The notes under the pieces were generated by a model. The model had not been told where the DNA came from, searched no databases, and saw only the letters and a list, made by a program, of their open reading frames with translations. This document shows positions 1-6,331 of a DNA stretch of 6,331 nucleotides, piece by piece (within the stretch, counting starts at the first letter, position 1; every line of letters begins with the position of its first letter). The stretch is from the NCBI GenBank assembly GCA_023266415.1, contig JAHFQG010000003.1:1-6331 (forward strand), given 5' to 3'. A program made the position numbers and the translations under genes. The stretch comes from Francisellaceae bacterium (GTDB taxonomy: Bacteria; Pseudomonadota; Gammaproteobacteria; Berkiellales; Berkiellaceae).

Positions 1-162
1 GGTACGGGCCTTAATGATATCAAAAGCCCCATAAACAATACGTTCAGCCAAGGATTTTTTACCATTTTTCATCACGTGGTTAATAAATTTGGCTAATAAT
101 TCACTGCTGTAAATGGGATCTGGGATGATTTTTCGTTTGGCGGCGACTCGTCTTCTTGGCAT
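1..162 (-). CDS. rpsG: 30S ribosomal protein S7, N-terminal part (runs off left edge)
   Basis: This is the start of the gene for small-subunit protein S7, which binds the 3' major domain of 16S rRNA, nucleates assembly of the 30S head and contacts the E-site tRNA region. The visible 54 codons start with ATG and the S7 signature MPRRR, followed by [20 protein letters not shown] and [12 protein letters not shown], which match the basic N-terminal arm and first helices of the family. S7 is usually about 155 residues, so roughly two thirds is beyond the left edge. The start is fixed by the conserved MPRRR and by an AGGA ten bases upstream that overlaps the rpsL stop codon. The gene lies only 12 bases after rpsL and is surely co-transcribed with it; by family precedent fusA and tuf would follow outside the window. 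Nothing in the visible part looks damaged. Confidence 0.97.
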   Translation of the reverse strand, partial: MPRRRVAAKRKIIPDPIYSSELLAKFINHVMKNGKKSLAERIVYGAFDIIKART

Positions 163-172
163 TTTGGTTATT

Positions 173-176
173 TCCT
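173..176 (-). promoter_or_regulatory. Ribosome-binding site of rpsG overlapping the rpsL stop codon
   Basis: On the minus strand AGGA begins inside the rpsL TAG stop codon and lies ten bases before the rpsG ATG. A ribosome finishing rpsL covers this site, so translational coupling of the two genes is likely. The coupling is inferred from geometry only. Confidence 0.6.
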
Positions 177-561
177 ACTTTTGCGCAGCGGTTTTAGGCT
201 GCTTAGCACCATACTTAGAACGCGATTGACGGCGATTGTTTACACCCGCAGTGTCCAAGCTGCCACGAATCACGTGATAGCGAACCCCAGGTAAATCTTT
301 TACACGACCCCCACGAATAAGAACCACAGAGTGTTCTTGCAGATTGTGACCTTCTCCACCAATATAAGCGGTAACTTCATACCCATTCGTCAGTTTAACC
401 CGACATACCTTACGGAGCGCAGAGTTTGGTTTTTTAGGGGTTACTGTATATACACGGATGCACACGCCTCGACGAGACGGACAACCCATCAGCGCGGGGC
501 TTTTCGATTTTTCGGTCGGACACTCTCGGCCTTTTCGGACAAGCTGATTGATGGTGGCCAT
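175..561 (-). CDS. rpsL: 30S ribosomal protein S12
   Basis: S12 sits at the decoding centre of the 30S subunit, where its loops contact helices 18, 27 and 44 of 16S rRNA, monitor codon-anticodon pairing and form part of the streptomycin pocket. The 128-residue protein is complete (E. coli has 124) and carries the hallmark [12 protein letters not shown] loop (residues 41-52), [30 protein letters not shown] (67-96) and the C-terminal [10 protein letters not shown]. Lys43 and Lys88, where classic streptomycin-resistance changes occur, are both wild type. Asp89, the site methylthiolated by RimO in E. coli, is present. Oddities are a short TAAQK tail, Ile35 and Val40 where E. coli has Thr, and an unusual ECPT stretch at 13-16. 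The ATG is preceded by GGGAG with a six-base spacer. It leads the str-type group with rpsG 12 bases downstream; an intrinsic-terminator hairpin lies just upstream of its ribosome-binding site and may limit its transcription. Confidence 0.99.
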   Translation of the reverse strand: MATINQLVRKGRECPTEKSKSPALMGCPSRRGVCIRVYTVTPKKPNSALRKVCRVKLTNGYEVTAYIGGEGHNLQEHSVVLIRGGRVKDLPGVRYHVIRGSLDTAGVNNRRQSRSKYGAKQPKTAAQK

Positions 562-567
562 GCTTTA

Positions 568-572
568 CTCCC
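568..572 (-). promoter_or_regulatory. Ribosome-binding site of rpsL
   Basis: GGGAG on the minus strand sits six bases before the rpsL ATG, a good Shine-Dalgarno match and spacing. It starts only a few bases after the U-run of the upstream terminator hairpin, so the hairpin and the translation start are tightly packed. Confidence 0.75.
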
Positions 573-576
573 ACAT

Positions 577-619
577 AAACAAAAAATCGCCCTGCTCCCT
601 CCATGCAAGGAAGCAGGGC
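577..619 (-). terminator. Intrinsic terminator or attenuator between rpoC and rpsL
   Basis: Read on the minus strand, a perfect eight-pair stem (GCCCTGCT with AGCAGGGC, plus-strand arms 589-596 and 612-619) is extended by TCC/GGA (600-602 with 609-611) after a three-base bulge and closes on the six-base loop TTGCAT. Two bases after the stem comes TTTTTTGTTT (586 down to 577). GC-rich stem plus U-run is the standard Rho-independent form. It lies about 150 bases after the rpoC stop and only 15 bases before the rpsL ATG. It may end the rpoBC message, but its position inside the immediate rpsL leader means that either read-through feeds rpsL or the hairpin acts as an attenuator downstream of an rpsL promoter. 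I cannot distinguish these from sequence. Confidence 0.8.
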
Positions 620-769
620 ATGCAATTAACCTAGGATTGCGAGTTGGTTATGCAACCCATTCTTACCGAAAAAAATATTAATTTTCGGTGTTTCAAAACT
701 GTTTGGCGAGTCTACAGAATTTTTCTGTGGAACGCAAGAGCCAGATGGGCGAGGCGTACCCAAACACCC

Positions 770-3700
770 TCACAGCGAAGAACTTCTCTCGTTCAGGGCT
801 TCAGTGAGAGCATGTTCTACCTCACTGGCGGTGACTTGTCGTTTTTCTCCCCCACTGGCGGCCAGAGCGGCCACACGGGCACGTTCCTTCCGACGTCTTT
901 CGTGGTGTGCCCAACCGGTTCCGGCGGGGATGATACGACCCACGATGATATTTTCTTTCAAACCTCGTAAACCATCCTTTTTTCCACTAACGGCGGCTTC
1001 GGTCAGCACGCGGGTGGTTTCTTGGAAAGCGGCGGCGGAGAGGAAAGATTCAGTTGCCAAAGATGCCTTGATAAGACCCAAAAGGATTTGCGTATAATGC
1101 GCCTCCTTCTTTTCCTCGCTTCTGGCTTTTTCGTTTGCTTCCAGCACTTTGGTAATGTCTACCATGTCGCCTTTAAGCAAGCGGGTATCACCGGACTCCA
1201 CAATTTCAACCTTACGCAACATTTGTCGAACGATGACTTCAATGTGTTTATCATTGATTTTCACCCCTTGGAGACGATAAACATCTTGCACTTCATTGGC
1301 GATGTAGGTAGACAACGGACCGACCCCTAGGAGGCGCAGGATGTCATGGGGGTTAGCTGGACCATCGGAGATAATTTCTCCCCGTTGAACGTGTTCCCCT
1401 TCGAAAACGCTGACGTTTCGCCATTTGGGGATAAGCTCTTCGTAAGCGTCTCCGCCATCGGAAGGCGTGATAATGAGGCGGCGTTTACCTTTAGTTTCTT
1501 TTCCGAAGCTGACGATACCTGAGATTTCAGCCAAAATAGCAGGATCTTTGGGGCGACGTGCTTCGAACAAATCGGCCACACGCGGCAGCCCACCGGTAAT
1601 GTCTCGAGTTTTGGAGCTTTCTTGGGGGATACGGGCTAGGAAGTCGCCGATGCGAATGGAAGCCCCATCTTCGACGTTGACGATTGCGTTGGCAGGTAGC
1701 ACATAGTGAGCCGGAAGGTTAGTTCCAGCTAAGCAGAGATCGTCGCCGTTGGCATCTACCAGCTTGACCATAGGGCGCAATTCGCGACCACTGGTGGAGC
1801 GTTGTTTGACGTCAGTGATCACAATGTTGGACAAGCCAGTTAACTCATCTGTTTGGCGGTTCATGCTGATCCCTTCAATGAGATCACTGAACTTCACGAA
1901 ACCAGCCACTTCGGTGATAATGGGGTGGGTATGGGGATCCCAATTGACCACCACTTGACCACTTTTCACGCGAGCGCCCTCATCCGCTGATAAAACGGCA
2001 CCATAAGGTACTTTGTAACGCTCCCGTTCTCGGCCTTGGTCGTCTAATATAATCAACTCTCCGGAACGGGACACGGTAATAGAGCGCCCTTCAGCGTTTT
2101 TAACGAGTTTCGTGTTCATGAGTTTAATTTGTCCGCTGGTTTTCACCTGAATATTGTTTTCAGTGGTGGCTCTGGATGCAGTACCCCCGATATGGAAGGT
2201 ACGCATGGTAAGCTGTGTTCCAGGTTCGCCGATGGACTGAGCGGCAATAACGCCCACGGCTTCCCCGATATTGACCACCTGACCCCGTGCTAGGTCACGA
2301 CCATAGCATTTGGCACAGATGCCATAACGAGTTTCACAGGTGATGGCAGATCGCACTCTGACACTTTCCACAGAAAGTTCTTCGAGTTTTTCCACCAAAG
2401 ATTCATCGAGCAAAGTCCCAGAGGGAACGACAATTTCGCCGGTTTTGTGATCACAAATGTCTTCGAGTGTTACACGACCCAAAACGCGATCGGGCAAGGG
2501 TTGAACCACATCCCCCCCTTGAATGAGTGGGGTGACCAACAACCCTCGGGTGGTACCACAGTCGTCTTCGGTGACCACAACGTCTTGTGCCACATCGACC
2601 AAACGGCGGGTTAGGTACCCAGAGTTAGCGGTTTTCAACGCGGTATCTGACAACCCTTTCCGTGCCCCGTGGGTGGAAATAAAATACTGGGATACGTTCA
2701 AGCCTTCTCGGAAGTTGGCGGTAATGGCAGTTTCGATGATAGAGCCGTCTGGACGGGCCATAAGACCCCGCATCCCGGCCAGCTGACGGATTTGTGCGGC
2801 ACTGCCTCGAGCGCCTGAGTCAGCCATCATGTAGATAGAATTGAAGGATTCTTGTTGATAGTCCACACCATCTTCGCCGGTAATCGTTTCTTTGGAGAGG
2901 TGATCCATCATGGCTTTACCCACTTGGTCGTTGGCACGAGACCAAATATCAATTACCTTGTTGTAACGTTCACCGTGGGTCACGAGACCACTGGCGTATT
3001 GTTGTTCAATTTCCTTCACTTCTGCTTCAGCGCGTTTAACCATTTCCACTTTGGCTTCTGGGATGACCAAATCGTTGATACCGATAGAGACCCCAGAGCG
3101 GGTGGCGTATAAAAATCCGGTATACATGAGTTGATCGGCGAAAATCACCGTTTGTTTCAAGCCTACGCGACGATAGCACGCATTGATGAGGCCTGAGATG
3201 GCCTTTTTATTTAAAGTTCGGTTTACAAGTTGGAAAGGTAACTCGCTTGGAAGTATTTCGGATAAGAGGGCTCGCCCAACGGTGGTTTCGATGGCTCGGA
3301 CTCGAATATTGGCGTGCAATGCCACCGCGCCTGCTTCGTAAGCACGGTGCACTTCGGCCACATCAGAGAATATCATGCCATCGCCTTTGGAGCGTGCGCA
3401 TTCGCGGGTAAGGTAATACAAGCCCAACACCACGTCTTGCGACGGAACGATGATAGGTTCGCCATTGGCAGGCGATAATACGTTGTTGGTCGACATCATG
3501 AGGGTTCGAGCTTCCAACTGTGCTTCTACGGTCAGAGGCACGTGGACGGCCATTTGGTCTCCGTCGAAGTCGGCATTGTAGGCGGCACAGACCAGCGGGT
3601 GTAGCTGAATGGCTTTTCCTTCCACCAAAACTGGTTCAAACGCTTGGATCCCCAAACGATGTAAAGTGGGTGCCCGATTGAGGAGCACAGGATGTTCGTG

Positions 3701-4945
3701 AATAACTTCTTCGAGGATATCCCAGACTTCTGGCCCTTCACGTTCCACCATTTTCTTAGCGGCTTTGATGGTACTGGCGAGGCCCCTGAGTTCTAATTTA
3801 CTGAAAATAAAGGGTTTAAACAGCTCCAAAGCCATTTTTTTAGGTAATCCGCACTGATGAAGGCGGAGGGTCGGTCCGACCACGATGACGGAGCGGCCGG
3901 AATAATCGACGCGTTTACCCAGCAAGTTTTGACGGAAGCGCCCTTGTTTCCCTTTGATCATGTCGGCCAAGGACTTCAGAGGTCGTTTATTGGAGCCCGT
4001 AATAGCTCTACCGCGGCGACCGTTATCGAGCAAGGCATCCACTGCTTCTTGGAGCATCCGTTTTTCGTTACGAACGATGATATCGGGTGCATTTAAATCT
4101 AGAAGCCGTTTGAGGCGATTGTTGCGATTGATAACGCGACGATATAAATCGTTTAAGTCAGAGGTAGCGAATCGCCCACTGTCGATGGGCACCAAGGGGC
4201 GCAAATCGGGGGGTAGGACGGGTAAAACGGAGAGAATCATCCATTCAGGCTTATTACCAGAGCCTAAAAAAGCCTCGATGAGTTTAAGTCGTTTAGCGAA
4301 CTTCTTTGATTTGGTTTCAGACGTGGTAGTCGGAATTTCTTCGCGTAATTTTTGAGCTTCTGTTGATAAATCCAGCCCTTTGAGCAGTTCTCGAATGGCT
4401 TCTGCGCCCATACGAGCGTCGAAGTCATCGCCATATTGTTCGATGGCTTCTATATAAGTTTCTTCTGAGAGTAATTGGCCCTTTTCTAGGGCGGTCATCC
4501 CTGGATCGACCACCACATAGGCTTCAAAATAGAGTACACGCTCGATATCACGCAGGGTCATATCTAACAGCAAGCCGATGCGGGAAGGCAGTGATTTTAG
4601 AAACCAGATATGCGCGACGGGGCTGGCTAATTCGATGTGGCCCATTCTTTCGCGACGCACTTTGGCGAGCGTCACTTCCACGCCACATTTTTCGCAAATA
4701 ACACCGCGATGTTTCAAGCGTTTATATTTGCCACACAAGCATTCATAATCTTTAATGGGACCAAAAATACGGGTACAAAACAACCCATCCCGTTCGGGTT
4801 TAAAAGTGCGATAGTTGATGGTTTCGGGTTTTTTGACTTCCCCATACGACCATGCCCGGATGGCTTCCGGGGAGGCAAGACTCACCATCACGCTGTTAAA
4901 ATCGTGACTGCGATGTTGACGAATCATTGGGATTAAGTCTTCCAT
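770..4945 (-). CDS. rpoC: DNA-directed RNA polymerase subunit beta'
   Basis: Beta' is the largest RNA polymerase subunit and, with beta, forms the DNA cleft and active centre. The 1391-residue protein (E. coli 1407) is complete. In order it shows the zinc ribbon with Cys69, Cys71, Cys84 and Cys87; the lid, rudder and sigma-binding coiled coil around 250-310 ([18 protein letters not shown]); the catalytic NADFDGD at 457-463, whose Asp459, 461 and 463 hold the active-site magnesium; the bridge-helix segment ending before Cys796; a second zinc site of Cys796, 870, 877 and 880; the trigger loop with Met914, Arg915 and His918; and the proteobacterial insertion SI3 at about 925-1112. About 17 residues are missing relative to E. 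coli near residue 550. The ATG is preceded by GGAG five bases away and gives an N-terminus that aligns with the family ([25 protein letters not shown]). It follows rpoB by 50 bases and is its operon partner. The stop codon is TGA and no frame damage is seen. Confidence 0.99.
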   Translation of the reverse strand: MEDLIPMIRQHRSHDFNSVMVSLASPEAIRAWSYGEVKKPETINYRTFKPERDGLFCTRIFGPIKDYECLCGKYKRLKHRGVICEKCGVEVTLAKVRRERMGHIELASPVAHIWFLKSLPSRIGLLLDMTLRDIERVLYFEAYVVVDPGMTALEKGQLLSEETYIEAIEQYGDDFDARMGAEAIRELLKGLDLSTEAQKLREEIPTTTSETKSKKFAKRLKLIEAFLGSGNKPEWMILSVLPVLPPDLRPLVPIDSGRFATSDLNDLYRRVINRNNRLKRLLDLNAPDIIVRNEKRMLQEAVDALLDNGRRGRAITGSNKRPLKSLADMIKGKQGRFRQNLLGKRVDYSGRSVIVVGPTLRLHQCGLPKKMALELFKPFIFSKLELRGLASTIKAAKKMVEREGPEVWDILEEVIHEHPVLLNRAPTLHRLGIQAFEPVLVEGKAIQLHPLVCAAYNADFDGDQMAVHVPLTVEAQLEARTLMMSTNNVLSPANGEPIIVPSQDVVLGLYYLTRECARSKGDGMIFSDVAEVHRAYEAGAVALHANIRVRAIETTVGRALLSEILPSELPFQLVNRTLNKKAISGLINACYRRVGLKQTVIFADQLMYTGFLYATRSGVSIGINDLVIPEAKVEMVKRAEAEVKEIEQQYASGLVTHGERYNKVIDIWSRANDQVGKAMMDHLSKETITGEDGVDYQQESFNSIYMMADSGARGSAAQIRQLAGMRGLMARPDGSIIETAITANFREGLNVSQYFISTHGARKGLSDTALKTANSGYLTRRLVDVAQDVVVTEDDCGTTRGLLVTPLIQGGDVVQPLPDRVLGRVTLEDICDHKTGEIVVPSGTLLDESLVEKLEELSVESVRVRSAITCETRYGICAKCYGRDLARGQVVNIGEAVGVIAAQSIGEPGTQLTMRTFHIGGTASRATTENNIQVKTSGQIKLMNTKLVKNAEGRSITVSRSGELIILDDQGRERERYKVPYGAVLSADEGARVKSGQVVVNWDPHTHPIITEVAGFVKFSDLIEGISMNRQTDELTGLSNIVITDVKQRSTSGRELRPMVKLVDANGDDLCLAGTNLPAHYVLPANAIVNVEDGASIRIGDFLARIPQESSKTRDITGGLPRVADLFEARRPKDPAILAEISGIVSFGKETKGKRRLIITPSDGGDAYEELIPKWRNVSVFEGEHVQRGEIISDGPANPHDILRLLGVGPLSTYIANEVQDVYRLQGVKINDKHIEVIVRQMLRKVEIVESGDTRLLKGDMVDITKVLEANEKARSEEKKEAHYTQILLGLIKASLATESFLSAAAFQETTRVLTEAAVSGKKDGLRGLKENIIVGRIIPAGTGWAHHERRRKERARVAALAASGGEKRQVTASEVEHALTEALNERSSSL

Positions 4946-4948
4946 TAT

Positions 4949-4954
4949 CTCTCC
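4949..4954 (-). promoter_or_regulatory. Ribosome-binding site of rpoC
   Basis: GGAGAG on the minus strand lies just before the rpoC ATG, with five bases between GGAG and the start. It supports the chosen start codon and shows that rpoC is initiated independently even though it sits in the rpoB message. Confidence 0.65.
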
Positions 4955-4978
4955 GTCTTTATGCTATATGGGGAACCG

Positions 4979-5003
4979 ACGACCAGCCTTTCGGGCTAGT
5001 CGT
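4979..5003 (-). other. Stem-loop enclosing the rpoB stop codon
   Basis: In the transcript ACGACTAGCC pairs with GGCTGGTCGT (plus-strand arms 4994-5003 and 4979-4988), giving ten consecutive pairs including one U-G, around the five-base loop CGAAA. The rpoB TAG stop codon is inside the 5' arm. No U-run follows, so it is not an intrinsic terminator. It could act in message stability, RNA processing or rpoB/rpoC translational balance; the role is inference. Confidence 0.5.
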
Positions 5004-6331
5004 GCTCCAGTTCCATGTTAATACCGAGGGAACGAATTTCTTTGACTAACACATTGAAGGATTCGGGGATACCCGGATCCATACGATGGTCGCCATCGAC
5101 AATATTTTTATACATCTTAGTACGTCCCGCCACGTCGTCAGACTTGACGGTGAGCATTTCTTGCAAGGTATAGGCAGCGCCATACGCTTCCAAGGCCCAG
5201 ACTTCCATTTCTCCGAACCGTTGCCCCCCAAATTGAGCGCGACCGCCCAAAGGTTGTTGGGTAACCAGGCTATAAGAACCGGTAGATCGCGCATGCATTT
5301 TATCATCGACCAAATGATGCAACTTGAGTATATACATGTATCCCACGGTGACAGGACGTTCGAAGGGAACACCGGTTCTGCCATCGGTGAGTATGGTTTG
5401 TCCATTTTCGGGCAATCCGGCCAAAGCCAACAGGTGTTTGATTTCTATTTCGGTTGCGCCATCGAACACAGGGGTTGCGATGGGCACACCGTCTTTCAAA
5501 TTATGGGACAACATCATGATTTGTTCGTCGCTGTACGAATTAAAATCCACCTCAGTGTTACCCGATACGTTATAAATTTCGTTTAAGAAGTGGCGAATTT
5601 TATCAGCTTTTTGACGAGTTTCCAGCATATGTCCGATTTTAGCGCCCAATCCTTTCGCCGCCCAGCCCAAGTGGGTTTCTAGTACTTGGCCAACGTTCAT
5701 TCGAGAAGGGACCCCGAGTGGATTTAGAACGATGTCCACGGGGGTACCATCGGCCATATAGGGCATATCTTCGACGGGCACGATGGTGGAGATCACCCCT
5801 TTGTTCCCGTGACGACCGGCCATTTTATCCCCGGGTTGAACGCGGCGTTTAACGGCCAAATAGACTTTAACGATTTTGAGCACACCCGGGGCTAAGTCAT
5901 CCCCTTGTTGGATTTTTTTTCGTTTTTCATCTAAGCGTTTGTTGTAGTCTTCTTGCACTTGTTCCAATTGGGCCTTCGCGGCTTCCAGGTGGGCGTGCAA
6001 GGCTTCGTCTTTCAAGCGAATTTCGAACCAACGTGCTTTTTCTAAGTCAGCCAAATAATCTTTTGTGATTTTAGTGCCAGATTTGAGGCCTGCGGGGCCG
6101 CCCACAGCCACCTTACCCACCAATTGAGTTTCTAGCCGATGGAAGAGATCTTGTTCACGAATGCGGAACTCGTCGGCCAAGTCTTTTTTGACAGCTTCTA
6201 ATTCAAGCAATTCTATTTCTTTAGCTCTTTCATCTTTATCAACGCCATCGCGAGTGAAGACATGCACATCAATGATGGTGCCGTTCATACCGGTAGGTAC
6301 GCGCAAAGAGGTGTCTTTGACATCGGATGCT
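4996..6331 (-). CDS. rpoB: DNA-directed RNA polymerase subunit beta, C-terminal third (runs off right edge)
   Basis: This is the 3' end of the gene for the beta subunit, which forms one pincer of RNA polymerase and contributes to the active site. About 444 codons and the TAG stop are present, compared with about 1342 in full E. coli RpoB. The frame is open from the window edge, beginning [14 protein letters not shown]; no start codon lies in this window. Visible landmarks are the [12 protein letters not shown] segment, a charged helical stretch (roughly plus-strand 5900-6220) matching the proteobacterial insertion SI2, the active-site [15 protein letters not shown] (near 5800-5832), whose two lysines correspond to E. 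coli Lys1065 and Lys1073, then [10 protein letters not shown], the [22 protein letters not shown] region, and the C-terminal clamp part [29 protein letters not shown] that contacts beta'. The rifampicin-binding region is upstream of the window, so resistance cannot be judged. rpoC follows after 50 bases in the same operon. Confidence 0.98.
   Translation of the reverse strand, partial: ASDVKDTSLRVPTGMNGTIIDVHVFTRDGVDKDERAKEIELLELEAVKKDLADEFRIREQDLFHRLETQLVGKVAVGGPAGLKSGTKITKDYLADLEKARWFEIRLKDEALHAHLEAAKAQLEQVQEDYNKRLDEKRKKIQQGDDLAPGVLKIVKVYLAVKRRVQPGDKMAGRHGNKGVISTIVPVEDMPYMADGTPVDIVLNPLGVPSRMNVGQVLETHLGWAAKGLGAKIGHMLETRQKADKIRHFLNEIYNVSGNTEVDFNSYSDEQIMMLSHNLKDGVPIATPVFDGATEIEIKHLLALAGLPENGQTILTDGRTGVPFERPVTVGYMYILKLHHLVDDKMHARSTGSYSLVTQQPLGGRAQFGGQRFGEMEVWALEAYGAAYTLQEMLTVKSDDVAGRTKMYKNIVDGDHRMDPGIPESFNVLVKEIRSLGINMELEHD

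Larger units (their letters stand above)
562..769 (-). promoter_or_regulatory. rpoC-rpsL intergenic region / rpsL leader
   Basis: This 208-base gap holds no plausible gene. In transcript order after the rpoC stop it contains a small perfect hairpin ACAGAA-AAA-TTCTGT (plus-strand 714-728), an AT-rich hairpin ACCGAAAA/TTTTCGGT (665-689), a segment with alternative stems and repeated TTGCAT (603-655), the intrinsic terminator (577-619) and the rpsL ribosome-binding site. Any separate promoter for rpsL should be here, but no strong sigma-70 site is visible. The best candidate is TTGCGT at 737-732 and TAGACT at 714-709 with a 17-base spacer; it matches only 7 of 12 consensus bases, so I give it little weight. 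The size of the gap compared with the 12- and 50-base gaps nearby suggests a regulatory role. Confidence 0.55.

Noticed and set aside
665..689. AT-rich hairpin ACCGAAAA/TTTTCGGT as a terminator
   Set aside because: The T-run is part of the stem and loop and no U-run follows the stem in either direction in a standard arrangement; stem is mostly A-U and weak.
709..737. Possible sigma-70 promoter for rpsL (TTGCGT, 17 bases, TAGACT on the minus strand)
   Set aside because: Spacing is ideal but only 7 of 12 consensus bases match, and such a match is expected by chance in a gap this size; kept only as a candidate for 5'-end mapping.
434..970. Open frames on both strands over the rpoC-rpsL gap and its flanks
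   Set aside because: They extend into rpsL or rpoC in the wrong frame, lack recognisable protein features and good ribosome-binding sites, and give low-complexity translations typical of shadow frames.
3857..5586. Plus-strand open frames opposite rpoC and rpoB, including one of 166 codons at 5086-5586
   Set aside because: They lie entirely antisense to highly conserved polymerase sequence and show no family resemblance; codon constraint on the true genes explains their length.
6304..6306. TTG as a start codon for a 436-residue protein
   Set aside because: The frame stays open to the window edge and the upstream residues ASDVKDTS match RpoB, so this TTG is an internal leucine codon and not a start.
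1..6331. A hidden accessory or defence system, mobile element, CRISPR array, tRNA or rRNA
   Set aside because: About 96 percent of the window is four intact or edge-cut housekeeping genes; the small gaps show no array, transposon ends, cloverleaf or foreign composition.

Overview
All of this window lies on the minus strand and holds the junction of two core gene-expression operons, read right to left: the 3' third of rpoB (beta subunit of RNA polymerase, cut by the right edge), complete rpoC (beta' subunit), a 208-base gap, complete rpsL (ribosomal protein S12), then the first 54 codons of rpsG (S7, cut by the left edge). The only non-coding DNA is 50 bases between rpoB and rpoC, the 208 bases between rpoC and rpsL, and 12 bases between rpsL and rpsG.

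The organism is most likely a gammaproteobacterium, or something close to that group. The beta and beta' proteins align nearly without gaps to my recollection of the E. coli sequences, including the lineage-specific insertions beta SI2 and beta' SI3. S12 carries the gamma/beta-type [12 protein letters not shown] segment. Base composition looks close to half GC. The direct rpoC-rpsL linkage is common in many proteobacteria (for example Pseudomonas), whereas E. coli keeps the two operons apart. I cannot name a genus safely.

The genes work together in a simple way: rpoB and rpoC encode the two large subunits that form the catalytic cleft of RNA polymerase, and rpsL and rpsG encode two small-subunit ribosomal proteins, one at the decoding centre and one in the head. 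All four reading frames are intact where visible and the catalytic and metal-binding residues are present, so these are functional housekeeping genes and not an accessory island.

The interesting part is the RNA-level architecture between the genes. A convincing intrinsic-terminator hairpin with a U-run sits directly in front of the rpsL ribosome-binding site, so any transcript reaching rpsL from upstream must pass it. The DNA before it holds three copies of a TTGCAT hexamer and mutually exclusive small stems. A ten-pair stem-loop encloses the rpoB stop codon. The rpsL-rpsG gap is far too short for an E. coli-style S7 repressor site. I found no new enzyme system, mobile element, CRISPR array, tRNA or rRNA here.
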